From contig OX419758.1 in the NCBI GenBank assembly GCA_948567375.1, forward strand, positions 1,803,001-1,867,000: DNA of 64,000 bases, given 5' to 3'. A program made the translations under genes and the position numbers. Below are positions 23,157 to 36,000 of the stretch, in pieces. The first letter of the stretch is position 1. Every line of letters starts with the position of its first letter. The stretch is from Lunularia cruciata. Lineage: Eukaryota > Streptophyta > Marchantiopsida > Lunulariales > Lunulariaceae. Below the pieces are notes generated by a model that saw only the letters and a list, made by a program, of their open reading frames with translations, was not told where the DNA came from and made no database searches.

Positions 23157-23510
23157 TGTAAAAGACCAAGACCAAGGAGAGAAATAAGAGAATGGAAGAT
23201 CACACTGGGACACTTGAATGTGGGTAAACTTTGAATGCCTAGCATGAGCTTCAGCTCTTGTATTTATAGGGATCCTACAAGGCTCTTGAGAAGCTTCTCA
23301 AGAAGCTTTCTTGAGCCACTTTCTTGGAGTGCAAGCCAAGTTAATCAAGAAGCTTCTTTCTAGAAGTTGCTTACTTGGCATGCAAGCTAAGCTAGTCAAG
23401 AAGCTTCCCAACAAGCTTCCTAGATACTTTTGGAGTATTCTAGGCTAATTTGTCTTATTTGCTACTTCTTTAGCCCTACTAACTTTGTTGTTAAACTCTA
23501 TATTGTTATA
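23157..23510 (-). repeat. 3' LTR of chromovirus B copy 1
   Basis: On the plus strand it starts TGTAAAAGACCAAGACC and ends ATATTGTTATA (TTACA in the other copies), matching the LTRs at 52560-52973 and 57757-58097. A TATAAATA box (minus strand, 23261-23268) is preceded by several GAAGCTTC palindromes. Confidence 0.85.
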
Positions 23511-23539
23511 TATTCCCCCACCGCTAGTTGATGACGTCC

Positions 23540-24297
23540 TCATTGCCAATGAAGCTTCAAACCCCTAGATGGCCAATTGTGCATTCAGGAGATGAGAAAG
23601 AGGTTTCCATGTGGCATCATGAAGGAGATACCCTTTCCAAAGGACCTTCTACTCCGTATGTTATCGATGACATCATTGAATATAGTGACATGCAAGGACA
23701 CGATCAACTTTGTACTCCTTATGATCATTAATGGGAACATGAGGGAAGAGAGGTTGGACTCAAGAGGAAAAATAAGAGGGGTTAGGAACAAAGGTTTCAA
23801 CTTGGAAATATGAAAGACAAGATGGATGCTCATATGACAAGGCAAGGCAAGTTGATAAGCAACAGGAGAGACAATTTGGGTGACATAAAAGGGTCCTATC
23901 CAATTAGGAGCAATTTTATGAACTTGGGTATCAAGTAGGAGAGGGAGGTTATTGGATGAGAGCATGACCTTATCACCAATTTGCAAGTTGAGATCACAAC
24001 AATGATGATCCACATATTGTTTCTGCCAATTTTGAGCAACAAGATGAGGTTTGGCTTGTTGGAGTGATTGGGAGAAGGTGGTCAAGATGGTGGAGGTATG
24101 AGGGACCTGAGATGGAAGAGGAGCAAGAAGGGAATCTGGAACAAGTGGGTCTTGGGCCAAATTGAGAAAGAAAGGAGAGAATCTAGTGCTTACCTATTTA
24201 GAATTATTGTATGCAAACTCTACAACTACAAGACATTTATCCTAATTGGTACGGTGAATGTTGACAAAGGCACAAAGCATATCATCCAAGGTGCAAT
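23540..24297 (-). pseudogene. Chromovirus B copy 1: integrase C-terminus (GPY/F) and chromodomain
   Basis: Reads NLQIGDKVML, NWIGPFYVTQIVSPVAYQL (GPY/F module) and HISKLKPLF, then after a frameshift DHKEYKVDRVLACHYIQ and VLWKGYLLHDATWKPLSHLL, a chromodomain with its aromatic-rich WKGY and ATW core. Chromodomains of chromoviruses target integration to chromatin marks. The upstream part of the integrase lies on the other side of the X insertion. Confidence 0.85.
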
Positions 24298-26223
24298 TGT
24301 GACAACCCAAAAAATATCACTTTTGCGGTAATCAGGTAAGTAAAGTTTATTCCCATAGAGATACAAGTCAGAAATATTCAAATACAAAGCAAAGTAACCA
24401 AATCAATTCTTCTTGAATTCTTCTTTAATCTCTCAGATAGAAACCACACCCAGAAGAGAGTAACAAGCATTGATGACAGTCTCATCATAACAATTTGTGA
24501 CCCATAATCACAAATCTTTCAAATCTTTCCAAACAATCTTGATTGTGATGATTTAGTCCCTCCTACAAATGGCTATTTTGTTGTAAAGCAACTGTGCCTT
24601 AGAATTGTGTTCCACTCTTCCACTACATGCACAACATCCTTGATCAAAATTGTTTCACATCAACTCAACGCTGCACTCACAAATGAAAAATATTACTAAT
24701 CCTACAATTCCTCTCAAATCTATCAAGGCATTGCTTTAATTGCTATCCATGTAGGATCAAACACATAGAATGGAATTAGAGATGTAGAATCCAACATCTA
24801 ACATTCAAATTTCACTTCAAATTTCTCCTAACACTCACAAACACACACACACACAAAAAGTTGATACTTTGAATTAAGCTCAAGCGACAAGCATTGAGAT
24901 CAGCACTTTTCTTTATCTATTCTTAAGAATATGAATACTAAACAACATTTTACTGCAAAGGCCTCCTTTAAATAGACAAATCACTTCAGAAATTATCTAA
25001 CTTCCTAAACTGATTCCTAAAAACTTTACCAACCTGTAGATCCAAAATGACAATGCACCTCTTCATATCTACCTCCTCCTACCTCAAAATTTGTCCTAAT
25101 CCAATCCAATGTCTACTTCTAGTTCGGCTTCCAAACTTGATGATCCTGTTATCACTTCTCCTTCTTTGGGTCTATCTAATTCTACTATATCCTCCATTAT
25201 TTCTACTACTTCTTCACCTTGAATTACAATTTCACTAATGGGTAACCTTTCTATCTCTTTATCTCCCAACCCACTCTTCCTTAATGTCTTAGGTAATTGA
25301 TCCAAAGACACTTGCACTCCTACTTCTATAACCTCGGACTTCATATCTTCCTTCATACTACTCCAAAATCTCTCTCTATCTCTGAATTTACTAAGCCTAA
25401 TCTGAGACTTACATTGTCTCCTACCTCAATTATCTTCCTATCTACTTGTTCTCTCAAATGAATCAAAAGATTGTTCAACTCAATGTCTTTCAATGGTCTT
25501 TCTTCACATTTCATGCATTCTGGGTCAATTCACTATAGCTATTTTCTTTTCTAATTCTATCTTTCTTTAATAAGGACTCAAATTAAAATCATGGGTATCC
25601 TAACACTATCTTATTTCATTACTCTAAGTTCCTCAAATGACTCTGGCAAGACTCTCAAAGTCACTTGCATCTGTTGTTTCACGTCCTCAGATTGGGCCAC
25701 CTTTGTCTTGAGGCAAAGAAGCTTCTAATCCAAAGTCATATAAGTCCAAAGCTGTATAGACCCAAAGAACATAGACCCAAAATGTTGTGGACCCAAAGAA
25801 CCCAACCGGAAGTCCTTCAACTACTCTATACATCTACTATAGAAACTTCAAATGCTTGTAACTTTTGCTACAAACCTTCAAACTCAACGATTATAGTAGC
25901 AATGGAAAGCCTCAAAGAAGACACTTCCAACAAGACATGGCACAAAACAATTTGGACACGTTATCATTGAGATATAACCCCCACAATAATCTTGACCTGC
26001 AACCTTCAACCTTCAACCTTCATTCCGATGCGAAGCATCTTTCTTCGGATCTATGCTCTTTCAATCCAATCCAAGTCTTCTTCCTCTTACACAAATTTGA
26101 CTTCCTTGGGTTGGGTCAAAATATAGGCTTCTCATCATTTTCTTTTCCATTTGGGTTTAATTTGGTTTTAGCAATGCACTTCTTCTTTAAAACTTGTTTA
26201 AAATGAAAAATGTGAGTACTACA
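24298..26223 (-). mobile_element. Family X unit, copy Q, inserted in the chromovirus integrase
   Basis: 1,926 bp with TG...CA ends: TGTGACAACCC on the left and TGTGAGTACTACA on the right. Comparison with the uninterrupted copy near 53.75 kb shows that it split GGTGCAAT/TTGTACA of the integrase. The flanks are GCAAT and ATGAT, a 5-bp target duplication with three transition changes. Inside, on the minus strand, is an acidic coiled-coil remnant (KDIELNNLLIHLREQVDRK, EVIEVGVQVSLDQLP, end ELEVDIGLD) plus a second related motif, MQVTLRVLPESFEELRV. The ~760-bp left block is non-coding with a TTTAAATAG box. It is either a solo LTR of a large-LTR element or a non-autonomous retroelement. Confidence 0.8.
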
Positions 26224-26900
26224 ATGATTTGCACGTTTAGTTTGTCCATCAGTTTGAGGATGATGGGCCGTGGACAAAGCAAGCTGGGTGCCAAGTATGT
26301 GGAAGAGTGCTTGCCAAAACTTTCCAATGAATCAAGGATCATGGTTGAAGATGAGTACATGCGATATCCCATGATTTTTGAATACATTGTCGAAGTAGAT
26401 TTGTGCCAAGGTTAGAGCATCCCCGGTATCAACCGTTGGTGCCAAATGGATTTGCTTACTAAGCTTATCCACAAACACCACAATTGTTATGTGACCTTGC
26501 TTTGTCTTGGGCAAGGAGGTGATAAGATCTAAGCTCACATGTTCTCAACAAGTAGATGGAATGGGGAGTGGTTGAAGGAATCCACTTGATTTCTAGTTAT
26601 TAGCCTTGTTGTGTTGGTAACTCTCACACGATCGGACAAATTCCTAAAAATCTCATGTCATGTTGGGCCACCACCATTGGCATTGGAGGGTATCCATGGT
26701 CTTGTCCACACCCATGTGACCAGCAATTGGTAAATTATGGGTTTCTTGAAGGTGCACAAGTCAAGGATCACCTTTGGCTGGAACATAGATCCGGTCCTCA
26801 TGGAATAGAAAGTCTTCCTTGAAGTAGAAGGTGTTGTATTCCTTGTCATATGATGTAAAACAAGCATGTATCATTTGGAAGAAGAGATCTTGTTATAGAG
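26224..26900 (-). pseudogene. Chromovirus B copy 1: integrase zinc-binding and core domains
   Basis: Contains the HHCC region (HNLPIAGHMGVDKT followed by RSCESYQHN) and the core start SLDLITSLPKTKQGH, then VFVDKLSKQIHLAP. The frame resumes from the sequence lost at 24297 after removal of the X unit. Confidence 0.82.
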
Positions 26901-26989
26901 CTGACCAAAACTCATTTTGGACCTTGGAGTCAATTGACACCATTGTAATTGTTGTCATGATGAGAGGAAGAGACTTCAAATAAGGTAAT

Positions 26990-28275
26990 CATGATAGAGC
27001 ATAAGGGATGAAAAGGAACTAACCTGTAGCATTGATGATGTTTACTCTTCATGTGTTCCAAGTGTAAGGTCTACAACAATGGTTTGTGATCAGTTTGCAT
27101 GATCACTTGTTTCCCCAAGAGATAATGCCTCCATACTTTGGTGGCATATACCATTTCAGATTGTTTCCAATCTCAAGTAGAGTAATTTCTTTCAGCTGTA
27201 TTTAGTTGGCAAGACACAAAGGTAGCGGGATGTAGCACATCTAGGAATTCTTGTTGCAACACAGCTCCAATTGCAAAGTTAGAAGCATCCAAATCAACCA
27301 CATAAGGTAGCCAAGGATCATATGGTTGAAGAATGGATCTTGAAGACACCATTTGTTTCAACGTCAAGAATGCTTCTTTGTGCTTGGTGGTCCACTAGAG
27401 GCTTAAATTCTTCTTCAAGAGGTCAGTCAATGGTATAGCCACATGAGCATAATAGTGGATGAACCATCGGTAAAAACTAGCCAATCCATTAAATACCTGT
27501 ACTTTTGTAGCATACTTTGGAGTAGACCAATTAGTAATGGCCTTGATTTTCTCCTATTCCATCTTGGTCCCCTCCAATGAGATCTTGTGACCCAAGAAGT
27601 ACCTCCTTCTGCCAAAAGGCACACTTCAACTTCTTGCAATAAAATTTACATTGTCGTAGATGTCCTAAGACTTCTCGCTATGATTCATATGTTCTACCTT
27701 GGTCTTGCTACAGATTAAGATATCATCCAAGAACACCACCATGTATTGGTCCAATTGTCTATCCAACACTCGATGCATCTGATCCATGAAGACTCTTGGA
27801 GCATTAGTGAGCACAAAAGGTAGAACTCTCCACACAAAATCCCATACCTTGTACAAAAGGTAGTCTTTTGCACATCTTCCCTATCAATAGGGATTTACCA
27901 ATAGCCGGGGCAAAGATCCAACTTGGAAAAGTATCATGTTACACTCAATTGATCAAGCAAGTCATCAATTAGATGCAAGGGATATGCATTTTTCACTATT
28001 TGCTTATTGAGCTCACGGTAATCAATACAAAAATGAAGTCCTCTATCATTCTTTAAAAAAAAAGTACCGGTGCTCCCCAAGGAGAGGTACTATGTTATAT
28101 GAATTCCTTCTCCAACAACTCCATAAGTGTTTTTTGCAACTCCTCCAACTCCTTGGTGAGAGCCGATAGATTGGTTTACTCATTGGAGTACTCCTTGGTA
28201 ATAACTCAATCTTGAAGTGCATATCACTATCAGAGGGTAATCCCTTTAGCAAATCATCTGAAAACACATCCATAA
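26990..28275 (-). pseudogene. Chromovirus B copy 1: reverse transcriptase and RNase H
   Basis: RT pieces include PIYRLSP, FLDDILICSK with the catalytic Asp pair kept, and the FYRWF-like thumb region. RNase H reads VVDLDASNFAIGAVLQQE. Frameshifts and stops separate the pieces, so no active enzyme can be made. Confidence 0.82.
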
Positions 28276-28339
28276 ACTCCTAAACTGTTTGATCAACCAT
28301 TTTTTGATGAGGCTCTTGGCCTTCCTCAAATTGTCCTTG

Positions 28340-28591
28340 TGCAATCGGCTTGATCCACACCATGAAAATAGACTTATCTTCCTCCAAAGCTTGCTCTATG
28401 GCTGCTTCACTAACAAACTTCCCATCTAGGGACTCATCTCTTTTCAAAGCTTGCTCCATGGTTGCCTTCCTAGTAAACTTCCCACCTTGGGACTCATCTC
28501 CCTTCAAAGATTGCTCTGTAGCTACCTTCTTGAAAAACTTCCCATCTTGGGATTGACTATTTTTAGTTGTCTTACTCAAGGTGCCAAACAA
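28340..28591 (-). repeat. Three 60-bp repeats in the protease-RT linker, copy 1
   Basis: The linker between protease and RT contains three 20-residue repeats of the form GKFxxKxxxEQALKxDES. The same triplet occurs in copy 2 (about 55950-56130), so it predates the split of the copies. Confidence 0.8.
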
Positions 28592-28635
28592 CCTAATTGG
28601 AAACTCCTACCTTGGTGTTGTACTTGAATTTGTTG

Positions 28636-28989
28636 TTAGTTCCAATCAAATTTAACCTTATGATATTCAAGCCAAGGCAGTCCTAGAATGACATCATAGT
28701 GTAGAGGTGCCACTACCAACCTCATACACTCCAAATACTCCTTCCCAAACGTGAAGGTAACAGGATATGAGGTACGGAATGCAAAACCCTTTCTATCATC
28801 CTCCATCATCAATCTAGGTCCAATTACTGACTTGATAGGAATACCCAAGTACTTTGCTATTTGCATAGACATGCAATTCTTTAAACTTCTAAAATCATCC
28901 AAAATCCTACAACCCCGATTAGATATCATACCTTGCAAGTGAAGCAAACTTGCATAGATTGAGCCTTCAATCCCATTGGAACTAATCAA
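28636..28989 (-). pseudogene. Chromovirus B copy 1: aspartic protease
   Basis: Retropepsin-like segment ending VILGLPWLEYHKVKFDW, the usual flap-to-end motif of gypsy proteases. The catalytic D-S/T-G is degraded to DDFRS, whereas copy 2 has VDFGSSEN. It is intact in frame but catalytically doubtful. Confidence 0.8.
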
Positions 28990-28999
28990 GCTCCTAGTA

Positions 29000-30178
29000 G
29001 GTGGCTCAAAATCTCCTATTTAGATTCCTTGTTTCCTTGATCATTCCACTCCACCAACTCAAACTAAGTGACTTGTTGAGGTTGCCCATTCCTAAGTGGA
29101 CATTCAGCAATGCAATGTCCAACTTGGCGACAATAAAAACAACTACCATCTTGTTGCAATCTTTCTCTATCTATTGTACCAAATGGTCTCCGTTAGATAA
29201 CATCAATCTCCATTGGTACCAATATCTCCACCCGTGCATAGTATACTGGTAGGCTTTGTGTAGGTCAAGGTCAAGATCAAGTTGTTGTAACCAAGGAATC
29301 AAAGCGCTCAGCCAATTGCATGGCTTCTTCCATGTTTTGTGATTCTCGCATGGTCACCTCTAATTTGGTTTGTGACTTCAAGCCCCTCACAAATCAACCT
29401 AGAACTTCACCTTCTTGTATATCTAGAATTTGCATGATGATGTCTGAAATTGCATGATGTAGCTCCTCACACAGCCAATCTACTTCAACTCCACCAATTT
29501 ATCTCATGCAACTTGGGTGGCATTTATAGTTTAAAATTGACCAAGAATTGAATCCTTGAATTCTGCCCATGTCAAGATTGGTGCAACAATCTATTGCTTA
29601 GCTCGCTCTACTTGGAATTGCCAGCAAAGTTTTGCCACACCATCCAATTGGCTAGAAGCCAATAGAATCTATTTTTGTTCATCTTGAAAATTGGTAGCTT
29701 CAAAGTAACATTCATAGTCAAACACAAAATTCTTCACTATGCTTGGAAGATTCTTGCCTTCAAATATCTTGGGTTTTAGAAATCAGATTCAACTTTCTCT
29801 ATCTTGAATAGGTGCTCTCTCTATATGTTCTTGTCATTGTTGATCTCGTTCATCCAACAATCAAGTAAGGTGCTCGATTTGTTGCTGCATAACAATGATA
29901 ATGTTTGGTATTGTTGCCATGGGTACTACTCTATCCCACTACTCCCAATTTATCTAATCTATTAACACATAGATGCAACACATCCACCGTTCTCCATAAG
30001 TTACAACCAAAAGTATCAAGGGTTCCTTAAACAAGGTGATCATATGAAGAAAATCTTGCCCAAAGCGCAAGGTGATGAATTGTGTGAAATGATGTTTGGG
30101 TAGTATGTGGACATGAAAATCCCAATGGTTTGGCAGAAGTGGATTTGGTGGTCCATAAATTCCATCCATCCCATTCTT
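29000..30178 (-). pseudogene. Chromovirus B copy 1: Gag with CCHC zinc knuckle
   Basis: The zinc knuckle CFYCRQVGHCIAEC (29100-29141) has perfect C-x2-C-x4-H-x4-C spacing. Upstream Gag is broken into short frames but corresponds to the better preserved Gag of copy 2 at 56829-57134. Confidence 0.75.
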
Positions 30179-30191
30179 GCTTTGATACCAA
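30179..30191 (-). other. Primer binding site of chromovirus B copy 1
   Basis: On the minus strand the LTR end TTTTACA is followed within a base or two by TTGGTATCAAAG, close to the initiator-Met tRNA primer complement TGGTATCAGAG used by many plant LTR retrotransposons. Confidence 0.8.
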
Positions 30192-30258
30192 TGTAAAAGA
30201 CCAAGACCGAGGAGAGAAATAGGAGAATGGAGGATCACATTGGGACACTTGAATGTGG
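30192..30258 (-). repeat. Truncated 5' LTR of chromovirus B copy 1
   Basis: Starts TGTAAAAGACCAAGACC on the plus strand and matches the 3' LTR up to CACTTGAATGTGG, then stops abruptly at the border with the next element. Confidence 0.8.
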
Positions 30259-32256
30259 TTTTTAGACCAATTGTAGCTCAATCTTCACATCAAGATACTC
30301 CTCTTGGTGTTTTGGTAATTGATCCTATGAATACACCAACAATAAACACACAATACTTATAGGTAGTGAACCTCCTAAAAGATAGTATCTTGTCTTTCTT
30401 CTTCTATGTCAAACTCAATGGTTTGCATCTCTAGTTGGGTCTTTGTCTTTTTAATCCAACATGAGGTTCCTTAATGTCCACCACCTTGTCTTCCTCCATG
30501 TTAATTTGGGTCATCCTTTGGCCATGTTATGATTGTTGTGCACATTACAAAAATACTCAGGCCTCTGCCACTTCTTCTTCTTCTAGTTCTTCATTGTTGG
30601 GTAAGTTCATACAAGGAGTATCCACACCATCCATTCTTGCAATCTCCTTGTAAAATTCCCAATCCAAACATGCATCTTCTTCCTCCGTAGCCTCTTGTTA
30701 TACTTTGGGTTCACTCTTGCTCTCTGTCTCCAAGTTTTGACTCTGCAATGTCAATTCATTATCTTTGTACTCCAAATTGGATTTGGCTTCCTCTTCCTCT
30801 ACACTAGAAGAAAAATCTACTATAGTGGTGGCTCAAGGAGGATTCACTTGTCATTTTGTTCTTCTCTTTGAGAGTGAGGTGGCATGCTCAGGTTGGGACC
30901 TCCTTCTCATCTTTAGGACTGAAGTTGTCATTTCCTTCTCATGCACTCTCTTCTTCATAAAGTATTGATCATTCTCCTTCATCTCTTTGATATAACTTGT
31001 CTCAATTGGATCAACACTCCTATGCCAATCGGATGGAAATAAGACACTCATATTGCTAACATTCCTTGGCTGTCATTACATTCAAAGTAGAGGTGAGATA
31101 CAAACCCAAAGTAGAGGTGAGCTACAAATGGCACAAAGTAATACGGTGGTAAATCCATTTGCCATTGCATAATCATGAGCCTTGTCCTTTTGGTAGAAGC
31201 ATGCCATCCTATTCACATTAGCAATATAGCTTGTCGCTTTGTCATATATGTGGTACACTCAAGTTTCATCATTGTCATCACTACCCCAAGAATGGCATGT
31301 TTTATTGGGTCGACTTATGTTTTTACCTTTTATCCATTCTTCTTCCATGGCTGGCTAAAAGGCACCTTCAATTCTACTATTTCTTCCAAGGGATCACAAT
31401 TCTGATCAAAGGTAATTCCTATTGGGTCTCCTTGATTCAATCCCAACATGAATCTCCAATTATCCTCCACCTACCAAGTGAGATTTCCATGCTTCCACAC
31501 TTCCTTGGATCCCTCTTATTTAATTGCTGCAATTTTAATCATCAACTCAAGGAAACTAAGTTTCCAATTCAGGGCTAAAAAGGTAATTTGTAACTTGGTC
31601 AAGACCTCAAATTGGGTTATCATGTCTAACATCCAAATAGCCGGGTTCCTAACCAAGATAACAGGCATCTTTTTACAATTCTTGGTTTGCATCATGTCAC
31701 CTACCCTCACAAGCTCTTGCAAAATGTAATCTTGTTACTTTCTCTTTGATCCTTCTACAATCTCCTACAAGTTTCCAATTTCTTTGACTTAGCACCATAA
31801 AATCCACATTGTCCATGTCCAATTTTATATTCATCCAACCTCTAGTCATTATTTGGTTGATCTTGAATCAAGAATTCATGCCAACCTCATGGTTTTTCCC
31901 AATCTCTTTTGAAAATTTCCTTCCCGCTGATGACACCTCACCTTTACTTTGTACAGCCCAAGGTAGCCATTTTATTAGAGAACTTGGGTTGGTTCACCTC
32001 ATCCCAAGGGAAAGTTCCTACTACTCTAACTATCTACTATCCACTATCCTCCAAGCCAAAGTACAAATGTCCTCTAAGAGGGTCGGCTTTCTTTTATCTA
32101 CAGTGATCCAAAGTACAAAGTACCTTTCTTCAAATCAGATTGACCCTTCCACTTTGGATCTAAATCTTATCATCTGTAAAGAAATTGCTTTTCTTTCCTA
32201 TTCTTAATTGACTACTTTTACTCCTAAACTATAAAAACTATAAAATGTGGGTATCA
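30259..32256 (-). mobile_element. Family X element, long-subfamily copy S
   Basis: The right end TGTGGGTATCACA at 32256 is the X terminus. Reading minus: a conserved block at 31722-31516 (QITFLALNWKLSF), a block near 31200-31100 similar to copy T (CFYQKDKAHDY), then an acidic segment at about 30850-30600 (IVDFSSSVEEEE, NELTLQ, SEPKV-stop-QEATEEED) that matches copy T at 15440-15680. The left terminus is missing; the copy abuts the truncated chromovirus LTR. A 23-bp direct repeat (CAAAGTAGAGGTGAG..) occurs at about 31081-31130. All frames are broken. Confidence 0.62.
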
Positions 32257-33089
32257 CAATAGTCCTACCAGGCAGGTTTGCACTATGGGCCAGCAATGTG
32301 ATCCCTCCCTATATGAGAACTGATGAATCCCCTTGGAATGGAGTTCCTCCAAATCCAGTCTCTCTTTAAGTTCCCTTCTGAGGCCTCATGAAAGAGCATT
32401 GAGAAGTAGGTGCAAGTCTATCTGCTCCATGTTGGAGAGAGCAATCTTGATTAGTGCAAGATCCTTGAAGCTAAGGGACAGCCAACACAATAGGTTGTTA
32501 GTGGGTTCCATCAGTCCTATGTAGTCTTGGAAATAAACAAACATATGAGGAATTTGGTCATGCCTAAGTACATAATTAAAACCTTGAGTACTGTTGAGTG
32601 AATTATTGGGCTCCTTACCCAGATTTTCTAATTTGGATAGTAAGATAAGAGAAGCCCTTTTACTTTAGGCTTGCTTGACTTAAGAACACAAGGGACAGCT
32701 CCAAGGCAATTGGAACCACTTGAATCAGCTTCCCCATCACAAAGGTCTGTGTTATGTACCTTGTCATAACACTTGATCATACATGAGCTAAGTACATCAT
32801 ATGTCAAGGCGTACTTAAAAGCATGGCCACATCTGCTTTGTACTCATTTCTTCAGGATTGTGAGAGCTTGATCTAACTCATGGGTAAAATTAGTTTGGAT
32901 CCTTTCTCCTAGCTGCTCAAATGTAGTCTTAAGTTCTTGGATCACAAAGTTGCTTTGAACATTCTACAACTCAAGATCACTATTGATGGTGGCATTGTGG
33001 ATGCTTGGTATCCTTGTAGATCCTTGCAATCTCCTTATCAAATACTTAAGCTAACTTGATGTACTCCCTACCCTTGCCCTAGGTATACA
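32257..33089. other. Unassigned sequence between X copy S and gypsy D copy 1
   Basis: The minus strand has a Leu-rich broken frame (ALIKIALSNMEQIDLHLLLN at about 32460-32400). No domain is recognised. Confidence 0.3.
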
Positions 33090-36000
33090 TGTAGTTCCAA
33101 TGCCAACCCTTAATTTATCAACTTGAAACAATCCACTAGATACCTCAAGGTCAAATATGGGAGATTTACTACAATAAAAGTTCATTCATGAGTGTTCTCC
33201 AATTGGATATCTCCTTATAATATGGCTTTGGCTATTCACAGTAGGTCCTCTAAACTTCCAAAGAGTTGATTTCATATGCCCATAGTATGGAAAATTGCTT
33301 TGTGCCTCTTCTCACAAATAGTCTTTGGACTTCTTCAAGAGCTTCATGAAAGGTGCACCTAGCTCCACATAGTTAGACACAAAGCATTTGTAATATTTGG
33401 CATGTCCCAAGAAGGCTCTTAGCTCCCAAATGTTTTTAGGGATTCCAAAGCTGAGATTACTTTCACTTTCTCAATGTCAACTTAAATACCTTGACTTGAA
33501 ATGTGATGCCCCTTCCTTCATGGTGAAGAAGCATTTCTCTATGTGTATTGACAAACTCGCAAAATGGCACCTTCCAAAAGTTTGGTGGAGGTAATCCAGA
33601 TGTACCTCTCTTTGCCCAAACACACAAAAATTATCAATGAAAATTTCCACAAACTTTTTTAGAAAATCTTTAAAAATTGCATTCATCATCTTGTAAAAAG
33701 TAGTGTGAGATTTACACAATCTGAAGGGCATTTGATTGTATACAAATGTGCCCCAATTGGTAGTGAATGTGGTCTTATCCTTGTCTTCTTCTGAAATGGA
33801 CACTTGATTGTATCTTGAAAATCCATTGAGAAAATTGTAGCAAGGATGACTAGCTACTTGATCCAAAATAGTATCTATAAAGGGCAAAGGATGATGATCC
33901 TTCCTTGTGACTGCATTCAATTTATGGAAGTCTTGGCACACTTGAATCTTCCCCATCTTCTTCTTCATAACAATGAAAATGGGAGAAACCTATTCACTAC
34001 TCAAGATTGGAAAATTATTTTGGCCCCTTAATACTTGTTGATTTCTTCTTTCACTAAGAGTGAGTAATTTGGGTTCAGGCAATACTATCATTATCATATA
34101 GGAATTGCACTTTCAACAAGATCAATCCAATGTTGCCCAAGTTGTCTTGGAATAATTGGCATTTAATCAATAGACCTGGGAAATACATCTTGGTACTCAA
34201 TAAACAAGGTAATGTATTCTGCAAACTTGTCTGAAGTGATTGTCTTAGATATTTTCAAAATTTGCCTTCATACAAAACTACATCTTGACAATTATTAGGG
34301 TTGATAACTCTTCCATATGACTGACTTGGCTCAACCCAAGTTGGATGGAGCTTATACCTCCTTCCTCCAAATTGCTGCTACCCAAGGTGATGTCATATAG
34401 GTCTTTGTCTTTGACTTACAGCTCATAACATTTCAAGTAATAGACTTGGACTTCTTCATCCAAGTCTTTGGAAGACAAAGATAATAAATCTTTGGATTCA
34501 TCTTCATCTTCCAACAAAGTCATTTCTCCAAGGTGGGGAACCTTTGTCCAACTCACCATCACCAGCTTTTGGTCTTTGGATGAGATGTCCTTGAACCTCA
34601 ACTTTTATTAGTACCAATCCACAACAGCCTAAGAATTGTACAAGTATGGTCTTCTGATTAACAAAGGGTAACCAGTTTTCATCATTAGTCTCAACACAAT
34701 GTAGTTTAATACATTGTGTAAACAAACTTGATTGGGGTCTATACATGCTTTATTGGAGGCTTTGGGTTTGGTAGTTGCGGGCACTAATTGACAACATGAC
34801 CCAAACTCTTATAGTTTCCACAATGTGGAACATACCCAATTTCCTCCTTTGCTCTATAACATCCATTTGTGCATGTATGTGCTATTGTGATATTTAGTTT
34901 GGTATTATAAGTCCTTGAGAGATATTATTTTATATAGAGATCAAGGATGACTCTACATTAGTCACAATAAGCTAAAGTTAGTCATAGCTAAGATAAAATG
35001 GACCTTACTTTAGAGGAAGTGGAAAAGATGAGCACCACTATTATGGATTCTAGTGTATTGACTTGGTATTATTCTTAGGTGTTTGGCTTTGAGGAAATAG
35101 TTGAGAACTTTTGGACCCACAAGCCTTTTTGTTTTGGAGTCTTTTATAGTCCAAGGATACCCATGTGAAGGAATCCTTGACTTAGTGGTTGGGTCAAGAT
35201 AAGATCACATGCTTAGGATAATATTCCAATGAGTATGGATATTTCTTTAGCTTTTTGACTTTATTTGATGTTTAGCCTATTAGCTTGAGTTACTATAGTA
35301 TTAGTAACTTTGGTGCATAACTATTTCACAAGTATATGAACTAAGGGTGATGAGGTGCTCATCATCCTTTTATTGGCAACTATCTCTCTCTCATTGTGTT
35401 CTCTAATGAGCAATGTCCTGAGTCTTGGAGTGTTAGCCTTGAAGGAATATGATTAGAGTTGGGGTTCTTTGCCTTCTTAGTCCATGATGTGCAACCATAG
35501 TAGCCATCAGAGGTTCATCCTAAGTGAGAGATAGGCCGGCTCACCGCTTGGGATAATTTGGAGACCAATGGCCTATTGAGCCACAATTATAACATGCACT
35601 TAGTGCAACATTTTGAGGCAAATTTTGATTACCCATTGGCAATTTTTATTGGGAAGAATTTGTATTATACTCCCTTGGTCCATACCTTGGACCTTTGTAA
35701 GAAGTTCTTGGGGTTGTACTTCTTGAGTCTGGTACACTACCTCTTCTTCATTGTTCTAGTCCCAATTGAGAACCCAATCAATTTGTTGCATTGGAAATCC
35801 AATTCTTGTCAAACACTCTATATATCTATATTTTCAACTTGCCACATGCAATGCACCATATATTTGGTCTTCCAAATGAAGGGGGTTTTCTTTGGTACTT
35901 CATCCCAATCATTTGAATCTTGAAATTCACACACTGTTTATAAGAGTCTCTAGCTTAACATCTGCCTTTGTGACACCTTTAGCTAGAGGAATTGATACCT

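Larger units (their letters stand above)
23157..30258 (-). mobile_element. Ty3/gypsy chromovirus, family B, copy 1 (interrupted by an X unit)
   Basis: A minus-strand element with the complete domain order Gag, zinc knuckle, protease, RT, RNase H, integrase, GPY/F and chromodomain between a 3' LTR (23157-23510) and a truncated 5' LTR (30192-30258). The chromodomain and the integrase-after-RT order define a chromovirus. It is split at 24298-26223 by an X-family insertion. Stops and frameshifts occur throughout; the protease motif is altered to DDFRS, while RT keeps FLDDI. It is a sister of copy 2 at 52560-58097. It is inactive. Confidence 0.88.

Noticed and set aside
24298-25060. X terminal block as the LTR of chromovirus B or gypsy D
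   Set aside because: B has its own LTRs (TGTAAAA...TTACA). The X unit has its own TG...CA ends and target duplications inside B and D, so it is a separate insertion.
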